Source: Staphylococcus delphini
Lineage (GTDB): Bacteria > Bacillota > Bacilli > Staphylococcales > Staphylococcaceae
Assembly: GCF_900636325.1 (NCBI RefSeq)
Contig: NZ_LR134263.1
Coordinates: 2,480,001 to 2,544,000 of the forward strand
DNA length: 64,000 nt
Direction: 5' to 3'
The position numbers were made by a program, and so were the translations under genes. Below are positions 25,777 to 35,602 of this stretch, piece after piece. How positions within the stretch are numbered: position 1 is the first letter of the stretch; every line of letters begins with the position of its first letter. A model generated the notes under the pieces. It saw only the letters and a program-made list of their open reading frames with translations, made no database searches and was not told the DNA's origin.

Positions 25777-26856
25777 TCTTTCATAATGAGGAACGACAAC
25801 GCGCCAACCGTGTGGGTCTTCTAATTGTCCACTTTGAATGCCTGTGTAATGATCATACAGTTTTTGCGTAATTGGACCTGTTTCATTGTTATTAATCACG
25901 ATTTCTTCTTCTCTGTATTGCAACGTACCCACTGGTGAGATGACAGCGGCTGTACCTGTACCGAATACTTCTGTAAGTGCACCGCTTTGATGTAATTCAT
26001 ACAATTCATCAATAGAAATGCGGCGTTCTTCAGTTTCATAGCCTAATGATGCAGCTAATTCTAATACTGTTTTACGCGTAATACCTGGTAAAATACTACC
26101 GTTTAATGATGGTGTCACCACTTTACCATCGATGACGAAGAAGATGTTCATGCTTCCGACTTCTTCCACATATTTTTGTTCCACACCATCTAGCCATAAC
26201 ACTTGGTCAAAGCCGAGTTGGTTTGCGTTGGCTTGTGCAAGTAAGCTTGCCGCATAGTTTCCAGCTACTTTCGCAAATCCGACACCACCACGTACTGCAC
26301 GCACGTACTCATCTTCTACGTAAATTTTCGTTGGACGTAACGAATCTCCGCCATAATATGAACCTGATGGCGATAAAATGATTAATAAACGATACTCGTG
26401 AGAAGGATGTACGCCTAGAACGCCTTGTGTTGCGAAAACAAATGGACGGATGTAGAGCGATTGACCTTCTCCATCTGGTACCCAATCCCGATCGATATCG
26501 ACAAGTTGCTTCAATCCTTCTAATAATAACGCCTCATCAATTTCTGGCATTTTTAAACGATCTAATGATTGATTGATACGTTTAAAGTTTTCCTCAGGTC
26601 TAAATAAGACAACCTCGCCATCATGCTTATATGCTTTTAATCCTTCAAAAACAGCTTGGCCGTAATGGAGACTTTGTGCGGCTGGTGACAGTTCAATTGG
26701 ACCATAAGGAATAATCTTTAAATCGTGCCATCCTTCATCTGATGAATATTCAAAACTTAACATGTAATCGGTAAAGATTTCACCAAAAGTGAGTGTGCTC
26801 AAATCAGGTTTTTCTTTTAATGCAGGGCTCACTTTTAATTCGATTTTTTCTGACAT
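25774..26856 (-). CDS. ilvE: Branched-chain amino acid aminotransferase
   Basis: 360 residues, class IV PLP aminotransferase of the long Firmicute type. It transfers the amino group between Leu/Ile/Val and 2-oxoglutarate. [10 protein letters not shown], the PLP-Lys region ([12 protein letters not shown]), [12 protein letters not shown] and [15 protein letters not shown] are intact. The ATG at 26856 follows GGGAGG; a further upstream ATG has no such site. The stop is part of the 51-bp repeat. It supplies branched-chain oxoacids for fatty acid synthesis. Confidence 0.93.
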   Translation of the reverse strand: MSEKIELKVSPALKEKPDLSTLTFGEIFTDYMLSFEYSSDEGWHDLKIIPYGPIELSPAAQSLHYGQAVFEGLKAYKHDGEVVLFRPEENFKRINQSLDRLKMPEIDEALLLEGLKQLVDIDRDWVPDGEGQSLYIRPFVFATQGVLGVHPSHEYRLLIILSPSGSYYGGDSLRPTKIYVEDEYVRAVRGGVGFAKVAGNYAASLLAQANANQLGFDQVLWLDGVEQKYVEEVGSMNIFFVIDGKVVTPSLNGSILPGITRKTVLELAASLGYETEERRISIDELYELHQSGALTEVFGTGTAAVISPVGTLQYREEEIVINNNETGPITQKLYDHYTGIQSGQLEDPHGWRVVVPHYER

Positions 26857-27011
26857 GATTATTCCTCCCATATGTAAAATATAATATTAACCATTATAGC
26901 AATGACCGACCTATAATTCAATGAGTATTCCGAAAATTAAAATAATTGCTTTTTATGATTGACACGTGTGTAATAAGTTGTATTTGCACGAGAGATAAAC
27001 GCACATAAAAA

Positions 27012-27055
27012 TAGTGCGAAATATGAACACGATACCGCATCCTTATCTCGCACTA
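27012..27055 (-). terminator. Terminator of the tdh gene
   Basis: TAGTGCGA (27012-27019) pairs with TCGCACTA (27048-27055), followed on the minus strand by ATTTTTATG. Confidence 0.6.
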
Positions 27056-27067
27056 CTTTAACAATTT

Positions 27068-28027
27068 TTATGCTTTATGACTTTCTTTTTCACGAATCCC
27101 TTCAAGCATACGGACTGTCATTTTTTCTAAGTCATACTGTGGATTAAAGCCCCATTCTCCACGTGCACAACTCGTATCAATGCTATCTGGCCAACTTTCC
27201 GCAATATCTTGACGGGCTGGATCAACATCATACGTTAATTCAAAGTCTGGAATATGGGCTTGAATCGCTTCTTTAATCATTTCAGGTTCAAGACTCATCG
27301 CACTCAAGTTATAAGCATTACGATGGATGAGTTTGCCACCATCTGCTTCCATTAATTGAATAATCGCGTCAATCGCATCGTCCATAAACATCATATCCAT
27401 ATACGTGTCTTTTTGAATATAGCTCGTATATTTGCCTTCTCTCACAGCTTGGAAATAAATATCAACCGCATAATCCGTCGTGCCACCACCCGGCTCTTTA
27501 ACGTATGAAATGAGCCCTGGGAAACGCACGCTACGAGTATCCACACCAAACTTAGTGAAGTAATAGTCACATAACAATTCACCTGATACTTTGTTAACAC
27601 CGTACATTGTGTTCGGACGTTGAATCGTCACTTGCGCTGTATTTTTCTTAGGTGTGTCTGGTCCGAAAGCACCGATTGAACTTGGCGTGAAAAATTGTAA
27701 ATTGTATTCACGTGCTGTTTCTAACGCGTTCACTAAACCACCCATGTTCAAGTTCCATGCGAGTAACGGATTTTGCTCACACGTCGCTGATAACAATGCT
27801 GCCATGTGCATCAACGTGTCAGGTTTAAATGATTCCACTAATTGAACCATTTTGTCTGCGTCTGTAACATCGAGAATTTCAAATGGTCCCGCTGCCACAA
27901 TAGAATTCGCTTCCGGTTCACGAATATCTGTCGCTAACACATTTTCATTGCCATAAATTTCACGACATTTTGCAACCAATTCTGTTCCAATTTGCCCTAA
28001 CGCACCGGTAATCATAATTCTTTTCAT
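27068..28027 (-). CDS. tdh: L-threonine 3-dehydrogenase, SDR type
   Basis: 319 residues, extended short-chain dehydrogenase fold. NAD motif [10 protein letters not shown] at the N-terminus, SSIGAFGP with the catalytic Ser, and YGVNK with the Tyr-Lys pair. It oxidises threonine to 2-amino-3-oxobutyrate, the substrate of kbl located 2.2 kb upstream. The ATG at 28027 follows GGAGATGG; a longer upstream start is not supported. In S. aureus the homologue is often labelled an NAD-dependent epimerase. The presence of kbl supports the threonine role. Confidence 0.8.
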   Translation of the reverse strand: MKRIMITGALGQIGTELVAKCREIYGNENVLATDIREPEANSIVAAGPFEILDVTDADKMVQLVESFKPDTLMHMAALLSATCEQNPLLAWNLNMGGLVNALETAREYNLQFFTPSSIGAFGPDTPKKNTAQVTIQRPNTMYGVNKVSGELLCDYYFTKFGVDTRSVRFPGLISYVKEPGGGTTDYAVDIYFQAVREGKYTSYIQKDTYMDMMFMDDAIDAIIQLMEADGGKLIHRNAYNLSAMSLEPEMIKEAIQAHIPDFELTYDVDPARQDIAESWPDSIDTSCARGEWGFNPQYDLEKMTVRMLEGIREKESHKA

Positions 28028-28193
28028 TATCTTCCATCTCCAATCTGTTTCTCTCATGCGGACATATGTATTCTATGTACAATCATTCCATGTCATATAC
28101 ACTCAGATTATATCACTTAAGCGCTTTCTTGTATACGTATAGCATACACTAAAATACAGTAACGACACCAAACCTTTTGCTTAAAATGAAAAA

Positions 28194-28225
28194 GAGGGTT
28201 ATGACAACTGAATGCCCTAACCCCC
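28194..28225 (-). terminator. Terminator of the ABC-F gene
   Basis: GGGTTA/TAACCC stem with a following T run on the minus strand, 14 bp past the stop. Confidence 0.55.
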
Positions 28226-28238
28226 ATTGCACTATTGA

Positions 28239-29855
28239 TTACAGTAAGCATTTTTCTTTAACATAATCATAATGACCTTCAAATCTTTCTAACTTTTTGT
28301 CTTTTAATAAATAAGTAACATTAAATAGTTTATTGAGAAAGTAACGATCATGTGAAACTGCAATAATAGTCCCTTCATAATCTAACAACGCCTCTTCTAT
28401 TGTTTCTTTTGCATCTATATCTAAATGGTTTGTAGGTTCATCTAATACAAGTAAATTGTAATTTGAATTCACGATTTGTGCCCAGCGTAGTCGGATTTTT
28501 TCACCACCACTTAAATCTTTAACTTTTTTAAAGACATCTTCTCCATAAAACATGAAATTTGCTAAAATATGTCTAGCTTGTCCTTCTGATACATTAACTT
28601 TTTCACGAAATACATTTAATAAAGTCTCATTGTGCTCGTTTTCAAATTCATGTTGTGACAGGTAGCCTATTTTTAAATTATCTGGCGTTTTAATCATACC
28701 ACTATCACTTGAAACCATCCCTAAAACCAACTTTAATAGTGTAGATTTCCCTGTACCATTATCTCCTATAATCGCTACATGTTCACCTCTTCTTACCAAC
28801 ATATTCACATTTTCATATAATAAATCATCATATCTTTTAGTAATATTTTTCATTTCAACCACTCTATTGGAAACACGTTTTCCTTCTTGTAATTGCATTT
28901 TCATTTTTGCTGCTTCTATCGTAGGTCTTTCCAAACGTTCAATTCGATTTAAAGCTTTTTCCATATTTTTTGCCCGACGATACATGGAAGCATTTGGCGG
29001 ATTCGCTTGGCTAGCCCATATTCTTAATCGTTGAATCGACTCTTTCATTTTTTTAATTTTCTTTTGTTGTGTTTGATAAGCTTCAAATTCATTTAAAAGC
29101 CGCTTCTCTCTTTCCTCAACAAAATATGAATAATTTCCATTGTAAAAGTGTAGCTGCTTTTGATCTATTTCTATAATTTGATTGACAGTCTCATCTAAAA
29201 AATAGCGATCATGTGAAATAATAACAGCAGCACCTTGGTAATTTTTTATATAGTTTGTTAACCACTCAATCGCTTTAAAATCAAGGTGGTTTGTAGGTTC
29301 ATCTAATAATAACAACTCTGTATGTTGGATTAATATTTGCGCAATAACCACTTTTGTCCGTTCTCCTCCAGACAAATCTCCCCAAACTGACTCTAGTAAG
29401 TGCGTTATATTTAAGCCATGGGCGACTCTACGTATTTCGGCATCCATTTTGTATCCGCCATTTTCATCGTAATAAGTCTGTAATTCTCCATAACGTGCCA
29501 TTAACATATCGATATTGTCTATTTCTTTACTCATTCTGTCTTCTAATTCTTCAAGTTGCTCCGATACCTTATTTAACTCCTGAAATACAGATTTTAAACA
29601 CTGATATACCTTTGCATCTTCTTCATATTGAGGCGTTTGGTTTAAGTATCCTATTCTAATATTTTTCTTCCAACTCACTACGCCTGTTGAAGGCTTTTCT
29701 ATACCTGAAAGTAATTTCAATAAAGTTGTTTTTCCTTCTCCATTACGTCCAACTATACCTATTTTGTCACCAGTGTTAAGCGTGAGTTTGATATAATCAA
29801 ATAACGTTTCTTCTGTATAATTTTTCGTTATATTCGATGCATTTAATAAATTCAT
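28239..29855 (-). CDS. ABC-F ATPase, possible ribosome-protection protein
   Basis: 538 residues, two ATPase domains without membrane segments. First set: GRNGEGKT, LSGGERTK, LLLDEPTNHLD. Second set: GDNGTGKS, LSGGEKIRL, LVLDEPTNHLD. Between them is a basic coiled linker with NPPNASMYRRAKNMEKALNR, the part that contacts the ribosome in this family. No clear match to Vga, Lsa, Msr, OptrA or PoxtA was recognised. A leader ORF and switching hairpins upstream resemble inducible antibiotic-resistance ABC-F genes. The ATG at 29855 has better spacing to GGAGG than the one at 29858. AT-richer than its neighbours and placed between tdh and kbl, so likely acquired. Resistance is inferred, not shown. Confidence 0.8.
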   Translation of the reverse strand: MNLLNASNITKNYTEETLFDYIKLTLNTGDKIGIVGRNGEGKTTLLKLLSGIEKPSTGVVSWKKNIRIGYLNQTPQYEEDAKVYQCLKSVFQELNKVSEQLEELEDRMSKEIDNIDMLMARYGELQTYYDENGGYKMDAEIRRVAHGLNITHLLESVWGDLSGGERTKVVIAQILIQHTELLLLDEPTNHLDFKAIEWLTNYIKNYQGAAVIISHDRYFLDETVNQIIEIDQKQLHFYNGNYSYFVEEREKRLLNEFEAYQTQQKKIKKMKESIQRLRIWASQANPPNASMYRRAKNMEKALNRIERLERPTIEAAKMKMQLQEGKRVSNRVVEMKNITKRYDDLLYENVNMLVRRGEHVAIIGDNGTGKSTLLKLVLGMVSSDSGMIKTPDNLKIGYLSQHEFENEHNETLLNVFREKVNVSEGQARHILANFMFYGEDVFKKVKDLSGGEKIRLRWAQIVNSNYNLLVLDEPTNHLDIDAKETIEEALLDYEGTIIAVSHDRYFLNKLFNVTYLLKDKKLERFEGHYDYVKEKCLL

Positions 29856-29857
29856 CA

Positions 29858-29911
29858 TTCTTCCTCCATATTATCTATAAGGAAGAACTTTAAAGTGTCC
29901 GTTCCTTATAG
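29858..29911 (-). promoter_or_regulatory. Alternative hairpins controlling the ABC-F ribosome binding site
   Basis: Hairpin A: 29902-29911 with 29875-29884 (CTATAAGGAA/TTCCTTATAG). Hairpin B: 29880-29887 with 29858-29865 (TTCTTCCT/AGGAAGAA, 14-nt loop), which hides the Shine-Dalgarno. The two share bases and exclude each other. This is the layout of drug-induced translational attenuators. Confidence 0.6.
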
Positions 29912-30020
29912 TTTGATTCAACACTTCAAAAAGGACAGACTCCACCAATTTTGAAATTAAAGTCGCAAATTTGTTGCGTATAATCTGTAAATATCTGCAA
30001 CTATCAACTATAAGAAACAT
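29871..30020 (-). CDS. Leader peptide ORF upstream of the ABC-F gene (49 aa)
   Basis: Starts MFLIVDSCRYLQ with GAGGAGGT at ideal distance and stops 15 bp before the ABC-F ATG. The last codons run through both arms of hairpin A, so a translating or stalled ribosome changes which hairpin forms. The peptide itself has no recognised family. Probable cis-acting leader like those of inducible resistance genes. It could instead be a short coding relic; the good ribosome site argues against that. Confidence 0.55.
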   Translation of the reverse strand: MFLIVDSCRYLQIIRNKFATLISKLVESVLFEVLNQTIRNGHFKVLPYR

Positions 30021-30207
30021 ACAGGACACCTCCTCACACATGACTTCATTCATATTTTACTATAAATAAGCGTTTTCATACAGGATGTTTTATCTTCAAC
30101 ATTTAAGTCTATAGATAAGCAAAAGGACAAGTTTAAAAATATTCCATCAATAGCATCAAAAATGTTTATATCCTATTCCCCCTTATACTAAGATGCCAAT
30201 AAAAAAA

Positions 30208-30231
30208 GCAGTACACCCTAAGATGCACTGC
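30208..30231 (-). terminator. Terminator of kbl
   Basis: GCAGT...ACTGC-type hairpin followed on the minus strand by a seven-T run, 15 bp past kbl. Between it and the ABC-F leader (30021-30207) no gene was seen; the ABC-F promoter should lie there. Confidence 0.7.
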
Positions 30232-30245
30232 CCTACTTACATATT

Positions 30246-31436
30246 CTATTCGATAATGCCGAGTTCTTTACCGACACGCGCATACACTTCTAATGCTTGA
30301 TCTAACATTTCTGTTGTATGTGCAGCAGTCGGCATATTACGTACACGACCCGTACCGCGTGGAACTGTTGGGAACACAATCGATTTCACGTAAATGCTTT
30401 CTTCCATCAAACGTTTACTGAATTGTTGTGTTTTCTTTTCATCACCAATAATCACAGGTGTAATCGGTGTTTCAGATTGACCTGTATCAAAGCCTAAGCG
30501 TGATAAGCCCTCTTTTAAGTAATTTGCATTTTCCCATAAACGGTCATGCAATTCTGTTGAAGCCATTAACTTTTTCACGGCTTCCGTAATCGCCTTTGTA
30601 TCTCCAGGCGCTAATGACGTTGAGAATAAGAATGGACGTGATTGCGCTTTTAACCAATCGATCAATTTTTGTGAACCAGCAACATAACCACCAACAACAC
30701 CGATTGCTTTTGATAATGTCCCGATTTGGAAGTCGACTTTATCTTGCAAGCCAAAGTGTTTCACCGTACCTGCACCTTTACCCATCACACCTGAACCGTG
30801 TGCATCGTCTACATACACCATAATGCCATATTGTTCGCAAATTTCGACGATTTCAGGTAATTTGGCAACGTCGCCGTCCATACTGAAGACACCGTCAGTA
30901 ATGTACATCACTTTGTTGTATTGACCTGATTCAACAGCTTCTTTCGCTTTTTGACGCAAATCATCCATATCTGAATGGTTCACACGAATAATTTTCGCTT
31001 TTGATAATCGACAACCATCAATAATTGATGCATGGTTCAATTCATCAGATAAAATCGCATCATTTTTATTCATCACGGCTGAAATCGCTGCCATGTTACA
31101 GTTAAAGCCTGATTGATAGGCAACTGCTGCTTCTGTTCCTTTGAACTCAGCTAATGTCGCTTCTAACTCGTCATGTAAGTCTAATGTCCCGTTGATTGAA
31201 CGGACCGCACCAGCACCGACCCCATGTGTATCAATTGCGTTTTTAGCTGCCGTTTTTAAATCTTCATTTGTCGCTAAACCTAAATAGTTGTTTGAAGACA
31301 AATTGATATATTTCTTGCCGTTAATTTGAATTTCTGGTCCATTTGCACCTTCAACTGTATCAATTTCGTTATACAGTCCATTTTCTTTTAAATGGTTCAA
31401 ATTTTCATCAAGAAAGTCGTTTAATTGTTGTACCAC
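30246..31436 (-). CDS. kbl: 2-amino-3-ketobutyrate CoA ligase
   Basis: 396 residues, alpha-oxoamine synthase family (PLP). It splits 2-amino-3-oxobutyrate with CoA into glycine and acetyl-CoA, the second step after threonine dehydrogenase. [18 protein letters not shown] and the PLP-Lys in IGTLSKAIG are intact. GTG at 31436 is the likely start: the protein then begins like the S. aureus homologue (VQ...) and GGGG lies 8 nt upstream. Separated from tdh by the inserted ABC-F gene. Confidence 0.9.
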   Translation of the reverse strand: MVQQLNDFLDENLNHLKENGLYNEIDTVEGANGPEIQINGKKYINLSSNNYLGLATNEDLKTAAKNAIDTHGVGAGAVRSINGTLDLHDELEATLAEFKGTEAAVAYQSGFNCNMAAISAVMNKNDAILSDELNHASIIDGCRLSKAKIIRVNHSDMDDLRQKAKEAVESGQYNKVMYITDGVFSMDGDVAKLPEIVEICEQYGIMVYVDDAHGSGVMGKGAGTVKHFGLQDKVDFQIGTLSKAIGVVGGYVAGSQKLIDWLKAQSRPFLFSTSLAPGDTKAITEAVKKLMASTELHDRLWENANYLKEGLSRLGFDTGQSETPITPVIIGDEKKTQQFSKRLMEESIYVKSIVFPTVPRGTGRVRNMPTAAHTTEMLDQALEVYARVGKELGIIE

Positions 31437-31482
31437 CTGAATTTCCCCTTTCACTTTTAAATCTCCTTAATCATAACGCATT

Positions 31483-31511
31483 TTGAACAAACTTAAAAGC
31501 AAGTGTATAAT
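31483..31511 (+). promoter_or_regulatory. Sigma-A promoter of the M20 amidohydrolase
   Basis: TTGAAC (31483-31488), 17-bp spacer, perfect TATAAT (31506-31511), about 35 bp before the GTG start. The longest reading frame would begin inside this promoter, which supports the downstream start. Confidence 0.75.
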
Positions 31512-31545
31512 AAATGCCATAATCGAATTGAAGGAGAGAATACGC

Positions 31546-32718
31546 GTGACCGATTGGTTCCAATTGGCTTATGACAAAGAACAGGAGATGGTTCAAACTC
31601 GGCGCTATCTGCATCAACATCCTGAATTGTCATTTCAAGAAACAAAAACACATGCCTATATTTTGCAACGACTTCAACAATTAAATTTTGAAATTGACGA
31701 AAAAGTTGGAAGGAACGGCATTATTGCACGAATCACAGGAGATGAATCAGGTCCGACGATTGCATTACGTGCGGATTTTGATGCACTCCCGATTGAAGAT
31801 TTAAAAGAGGTGCCTTATCGTTCTCAAGTTCCTGGCGTGATGCATGCGTGTGGTCATGACGGCCATACGACGATTTTATTGACCGTCGCTGAATTACTCC
31901 ATGCGCATCAGTCTCAATTAAAAGGAACAGTCGTCTTAATTTTCCAATATGGTGAAGAAGTGATGCCTGGCGGTGCGCAAGAAATGATTGCAGATAATGC
32001 CTTAATGGGTGTCGATAAAATATATGGCAATCATTTATGGAGCGGTTATCCGACTGGGACGATTCACACACGACCAGGTCCGATGATGGCACAACCAGAC
32101 GAATTTAACATCACCATTCATGGTAAAGGTGGCCACGGGGCTAAACCACACGAAACGATTGATCCGATTGTCATCCTTGCAGAGTTTATTTTAAGCGCAC
32201 AAAAAATCGTTTCTCGTACGTTAGACCCTGTCAAACAAGCCGTGATTTCTTTCGGTAAAATTGAAGCCGGTGAAGCTGATAATGTCATTCCTGATACAGC
32301 GACTTGTCGTGGTACTGTGCGCACTTTCGAAACAGATGTCCAAGCGCATATTTACCACAAGATGGACCTGTTACTCCAAGGACTCGCACTGGCTAACGAT
32401 GTCACTTATACGTTTGATTACATTAAAGGCTATTTGCCTGTTTACAACCACGAAGCATCAGCAAATATCGTTAAAAATGCCGCTCATGCGCTAAACTTCC
32501 GATACCAAGAGTCCGATTTAATGATGGTCGGTGAAGACTTTTCATTTTATTTAAAAGCAAGACCTGGCGCATTTTTCTTAACTGGCTGTGGTAACGCTCA
32601 AAAAGGCACAGATTGGCCACATCACAGTCCGCATTTTGATATTGACGAAGATGCGATGAAATACGCCGTGAGCACATTTATGAAGATTTTAGAACTTGAA
32701 GGCATATTCAAAGATTAA
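31546..32718 (+). CDS. M20 family amidohydrolase (HipO-like)
   Basis: 390 residues of the M20D peptidase family, cytosolic. Zinc motif HACGHDGHT near residue 100 and the catalytic Glu pair in YGEEVMPGGAQ are present; the dimerisation domain has GKGGHGAKPH. It hydrolyses N-acyl amino acids or related amides; the relatives N-acetyl-diaminopimelate deacetylase and IAA-amino acid hydrolase have different substrates, so specificity is open. The start is GTG at 31546, with AAGGAGAG upstream. Confidence 0.85.
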   Translation: MTDWFQLAYDKEQEMVQTRRYLHQHPELSFQETKTHAYILQRLQQLNFEIDEKVGRNGIIARITGDESGPTIALRADFDALPIEDLKEVPYRSQVPGVMHACGHDGHTTILLTVAELLHAHQSQLKGTVVLIFQYGEEVMPGGAQEMIADNALMGVDKIYGNHLWSGYPTGTIHTRPGPMMAQPDEFNITIHGKGGHGAKPHETIDPIVILAEFILSAQKIVSRTLDPVKQAVISFGKIEAGEADNVIPDTATCRGTVRTFETDVQAHIYHKMDLLLQGLALANDVTYTFDYIKGYLPVYNHEASANIVKNAAHALNFRYQESDLMMVGEDFSFYLKARPGAFFLTGCGNAQKGTDWPHHSPHFDIDEDAMKYAVSTFMKILELEGIFKD

Positions 32719-32730
32719 CAGAAAATAACA

Positions 32731-33284
32731 TGAGGGAGATGGGATACGAAAATTTTTGATGCTATAGCTACAGTATTTTTGTTTAACTTGCCCTCACCCT
32801 ACGATCTATGTTTTTGATTGCCTTCATGGCTTCGCGTTCGTAGGGGCTGAAGGGAGGTTGTGACAAAAGCGCTTAGGAGTTGAGCAGAACCGAGCGATGA
32901 GCAAAATTGATTTCCAAATTTTGCCGAAATCGCGGGAGTTCTGTCGAAAATCCTGCTCTTGGAACACCGTTTATTGATTCCCAGGGCACCCATTCATTGT
33001 GGATTTTAGGAGCAGTACAGAAATCCCATGTGAAACAAAGATTTCGTCGTACTGCCCCCGCAAGGCTGACTAGACTTCTCAAAAGCGCATGCATTGAGAA
33101 GTCAGACTGCTACTGCTATAAACAGTAACCACTATTAAAGTAAAGAAGTCAACGTCAGCAGTATGCACGCATTCCCTCAGGAGTCTCAGCCTTCTGGGCA
33201 ATCTTACTTCAAATACAGCAAACTGAGGGCAAGTTTATGAAATCAAGAAATCAATAGCATCTTTTTTGTATCCCATTCACTCAC
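32731..33284. repeat. 554-bp structured element bounded by terminal inverted repeats
   Basis: Ends 32731-32766 and 33252-33284 are imperfect inverted repeats sharing TGAG-GA-ATGGGATAC-AAAA and GATGCTAT. An inner perfect 12-bp pair is AACTTGCCCTCA (32785-32796) with its complement at 33224-33235. Inside are strong hairpins: 32884-32944 (GCAGAAC, GCGAT and CAAAATT arms), 33012-33055 (GCAGTAC...GTACTGC) and 33073-33103 (perfect 10-bp stem). No transposase and no convincing gene are present. Most likely a non-autonomous mobile repeat (MITE-like) or a structured RNA unit. It fills most of the 32719-33414 gap. Confidence 0.6.
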
Positions 33285-33342
33285 ATTTTCACACAGTTTT
33301 AAAATCATTAATAAATAATCAATCTAAAATTCGTTTGAATGA

Positions 33343-33368
33343 GACTGGGAAAACTTGATGTCCCGGTC
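33343..33368. terminator. Interspersed hairpin, second copy
   Basis: GACTGGGA...TCCCGGTC, the reverse-complement form of the hairpin at 11001-11037 (shared GACCGGGACAT and TTTTCCCAGTC). It lies upstream of budA. Confidence 0.5.
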
Positions 33369-33414
33369 CCGTTTCCTTTTCTCTATAAAATTTCACAATG
33401 GAAGGAATGTTACG

Positions 33415-34119
33415 ATGGGAGATACACTCTATCAACATGGAACTCTGGGTACACTCATGGCTGGCTTATTAGAAGGGACTGCAACGATTCAAGACATCCT
33501 CGAACAAGGTGATGCGGGTTTAGGCACGTTAGCTGGATCGGATGGTGAAGTCATTTTTATAGACGGTCAAGCATTTCACGCCAATGCGCAAAACGAATTC
33601 ACGCAACTCACTGGAGAAGAACTCACGCCTTTCGCGACAATTACACATTTCCAGGCACACCATACGTTTAAAGCGACAAATCAATCCGCGCAACATGTAT
33701 TAGCGCAGGTCCGAACTAAAATGCGTAGTCCAAATGCCTTTTCAGCAGTCAAAATTACCGGGACATTTCAACATATGCACGTACGAATGATGCCCGGACA
33801 AACCCCTCCATATCGTCGCTTAATTGAGTCCGCACAGCAACAACCCGAATATTCGCGCTCCAATATTTCTGGTACACTCATTGGCTTTTATACACCCGAA
33901 CTGTTTCATGGCATTGGCGCAGGTGGCTTTCATCTTCACTTTGTCGATGATGCGCGAACATTCGGTGGGCACGTGTTAGATTTTCACATTGAAGTAGCTG
34001 ACGTCGAAATTCAAGATTTTGAGACGCTGACGCAACATTTTCCAGTCCACCATCGCTCGTTCACAGAGGCTGAAATTGATTATGAGGATATCAATGAAGA
34101 AATTAGAGAAGCTGAGTAA
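33415..34119 (+). CDS. budA: Alpha-acetolactate decarboxylase
   Basis: 234 residues, the usual family length. It decarboxylates acetolactate to acetoin, disposing of pyruvate and limiting acid stress. MGDTLYQHGTLGTLMAGLLEG at the N-terminus is typical, and the zinc His residues lie in GGFHLHFVDD with a further His in GGHVLDF. The ATG at 33415 follows GGAAGG; a longer frame starting at 33355 runs through the hairpin repeat and is rejected. No acetolactate synthase gene is adjacent. Confidence 0.9.
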   Translation: MGDTLYQHGTLGTLMAGLLEGTATIQDILEQGDAGLGTLAGSDGEVIFIDGQAFHANAQNEFTQLTGEELTPFATITHFQAHHTFKATNQSAQHVLAQVRTKMRSPNAFSAVKITGTFQHMHVRMMPGQTPPYRRLIESAQQQPEYSRSNISGTLIGFYTPELFHGIGAGGFHLHFVDDARTFGGHVLDFHIEVADVEIQDFETLTQHFPVHHRSFTEAEIDYEDINEEIREAE

Positions 34120-34139
34120 AGTGTTAAAGCAGTGTCTAA

Positions 34140-34167
34140 AAAAGGGAAGAAAAGCATCGCCCTTTTC
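34140..34167 (+). terminator. Terminator of budA
   Basis: AAAAGGG...CCCTTTT hairpin 20 bp past budA. Confidence 0.55.
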
Positions 34168-34182
34168 ATCTTTACAGTAAAT

Positions 34183-34216
34183 AAAAAAGAGCTGGCCGAG
34201 GCCAACTCTTTTTTTA
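34183..34216. terminator. Strong terminator of tuf
   Basis: GAGcTGGC...GCCAaCTC stem flanked by A and T runs, about 17 bp past tuf; ends the rpsL-rpsG-fusA-tuf transcript and backs up budA termination. Confidence 0.8.
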
Positions 34217-34233
34217 TCTATATTTATGATAGA

Positions 34234-35421
34234 TTATTGTTCGATGTTAGTTACAACGCCTGATCCTACAGTACGTCCACCTTCACGAATTGAAAAACGA
34301 GTACCGTCTTCGATAGCGATTGGAGAAATTAATTCAACTTCCATTTCAACGTTATCGCCAGGCATTACCATTTCAGTACCTTCTGGTAAGTTTACAACAC
34401 CAGTTACGTCAGTAGTACGGAAATAGAATTGTGGGCGGTAGTTAGAGAAGAATGGTGTATGACGACCACCTTCGTCTTTTGATAATACGTAAACTTCCGC
34501 TTTAAATTTTGTGTGTGGTGTGATTGAACCAGGAGCCGCTAATACTTGACCACGGTTGATGTCTTCACGTGCAACACCACGTAATAAAGCACCAATGTTG
34601 TCACCAGCTTCAGCGTAGTCTAATAACTTACGGAACATTTCTACACCAGTAACAGTTGTTTTAGAAGATTCTTCAGTTAAACCGATGATTTCAACTTCGT
34701 CACCAACTTTGATTTGACCACGTTCAACACGACCAGTAGCAACTGTACCACGACCTGTGATTGAGAATACGTCCTCAACAGGCATCATGAATGGTTTGTC
34801 TGAGTCACGGTCTGGAGTTGGAATGTAAGTGTCTACAGCTTCCATTAATTCTAAGATTTTTTCTTCGTATTGTGCATCGCCTTCTAAAGCTTTTAATGCT
34901 GAACCAGCGATTACAGGTACGTCATCACCTGGGAAGTCGTATTCAGATAATAAGTCACGTACTTCCATTTCTACTAATTCTAATAATTCTTCGTCGTCTA
35001 CCATGTCAACTTTGTTTAAGAATACAACTAATGCTGGTACACCAACGTTACGTGATAAAAGAATGTGCTCACGAGTTTGTGGCATTGGACCGTCAGCAGC
35101 AGATACTACTAAGATACCACCGTCCATTTGAGCAGCACCAGTGATCATGTTTTTAACATAGTCAGCGTGTCCTGGGCAGTCAACGTGTGCATAGTGACGT
35201 TTCTCAGTTTGGTACTCGATGTGTGAAGTATTGATTGTGATACCACGTTCTTTTTCTTCTGGAGCGTTGTCAATCATGTCGTATGATTGTGCAACTGAGT
35301 CACCATGTTTTGCTAATACAGTTGCGATTGCAGCTGTTAAAGTCGTTTTACCATGGTCAACGTGACCGATAGTACCAATATTGGCATGTTCTTTTGAGCG
35401 ATCGAATTTTTCTTTTGCCAT
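34234..35421 (-). CDS. tuf: Elongation factor Tu
   Basis: 395-residue GTPase delivering aminoacyl-tRNA to the ribosome. The GTP motifs [28 protein letters not shown] and GSAL are all present, and the C-terminal barrel domains are complete. Last gene of the streptomycin-type operon after fusA, with a 181-bp gap in which a separate promoter may exist. Codon use appears highly biased, as expected for one of the most abundant proteins. Confidence 0.98.
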   Translation of the reverse strand: MAKEKFDRSKEHANIGTIGHVDHGKTTLTAAIATVLAKHGDSVAQSYDMIDNAPEEKERGITINTSHIEYQTEKRHYAHVDCPGHADYVKNMITGAAQMDGGILVVSAADGPMPQTREHILLSRNVGVPALVVFLNKVDMVDDEELLELVEMEVRDLLSEYDFPGDDVPVIAGSALKALEGDAQYEEKILELMEAVDTYIPTPDRDSDKPFMMPVEDVFSITGRGTVATGRVERGQIKVGDEVEIIGLTEESSKTTVTGVEMFRKLLDYAEAGDNIGALLRGVAREDINRGQVLAAPGSITPHTKFKAEVYVLSKDEGGRHTPFFSNYRPQFYFRTTDVTGVVNLPEGTEMVMPGDNVEMEVELISPIAIEDGTRFSIREGGRTVGSGVVTNIEQ

Positions 35422-35602
35422 TATGAAATCTCTCCTCTTTGATTAAGAATTATTATTTTAATATCTCTCATGAAAGTTACTCACCAACATGAGATAGATA
35501 ATGTTATTTCCTTTATAAATCATTTCTTGGAAAAAATCAATTTAAAAACCAGTCGCTATTTGAGTTACCCTCAAGGACGACGCGTCAAACTAAGATGATG
35601 AA

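Noticed and set aside
28100..28140. cre-like CcpA site (AAGCGCTTTC) upstream of tdh, and a similar one near 61270
   Set aside because: Only the central AGCGCT matches well; the flanks deviate from the consensus, so it was not listed as a feature.
28239..29855. Naming the ABC-F gene as vga, lsa, sal or msr
   Set aside because: Motifs define the ABC-F class only; N-terminal and linker sequences did not match these families as I know them.
32873..33128. Small frames on both strands inside the 554-bp element
   Set aside because: They cover the hairpin arms and mirror each other; no ribosome sites. Explained by the palindromic structure.
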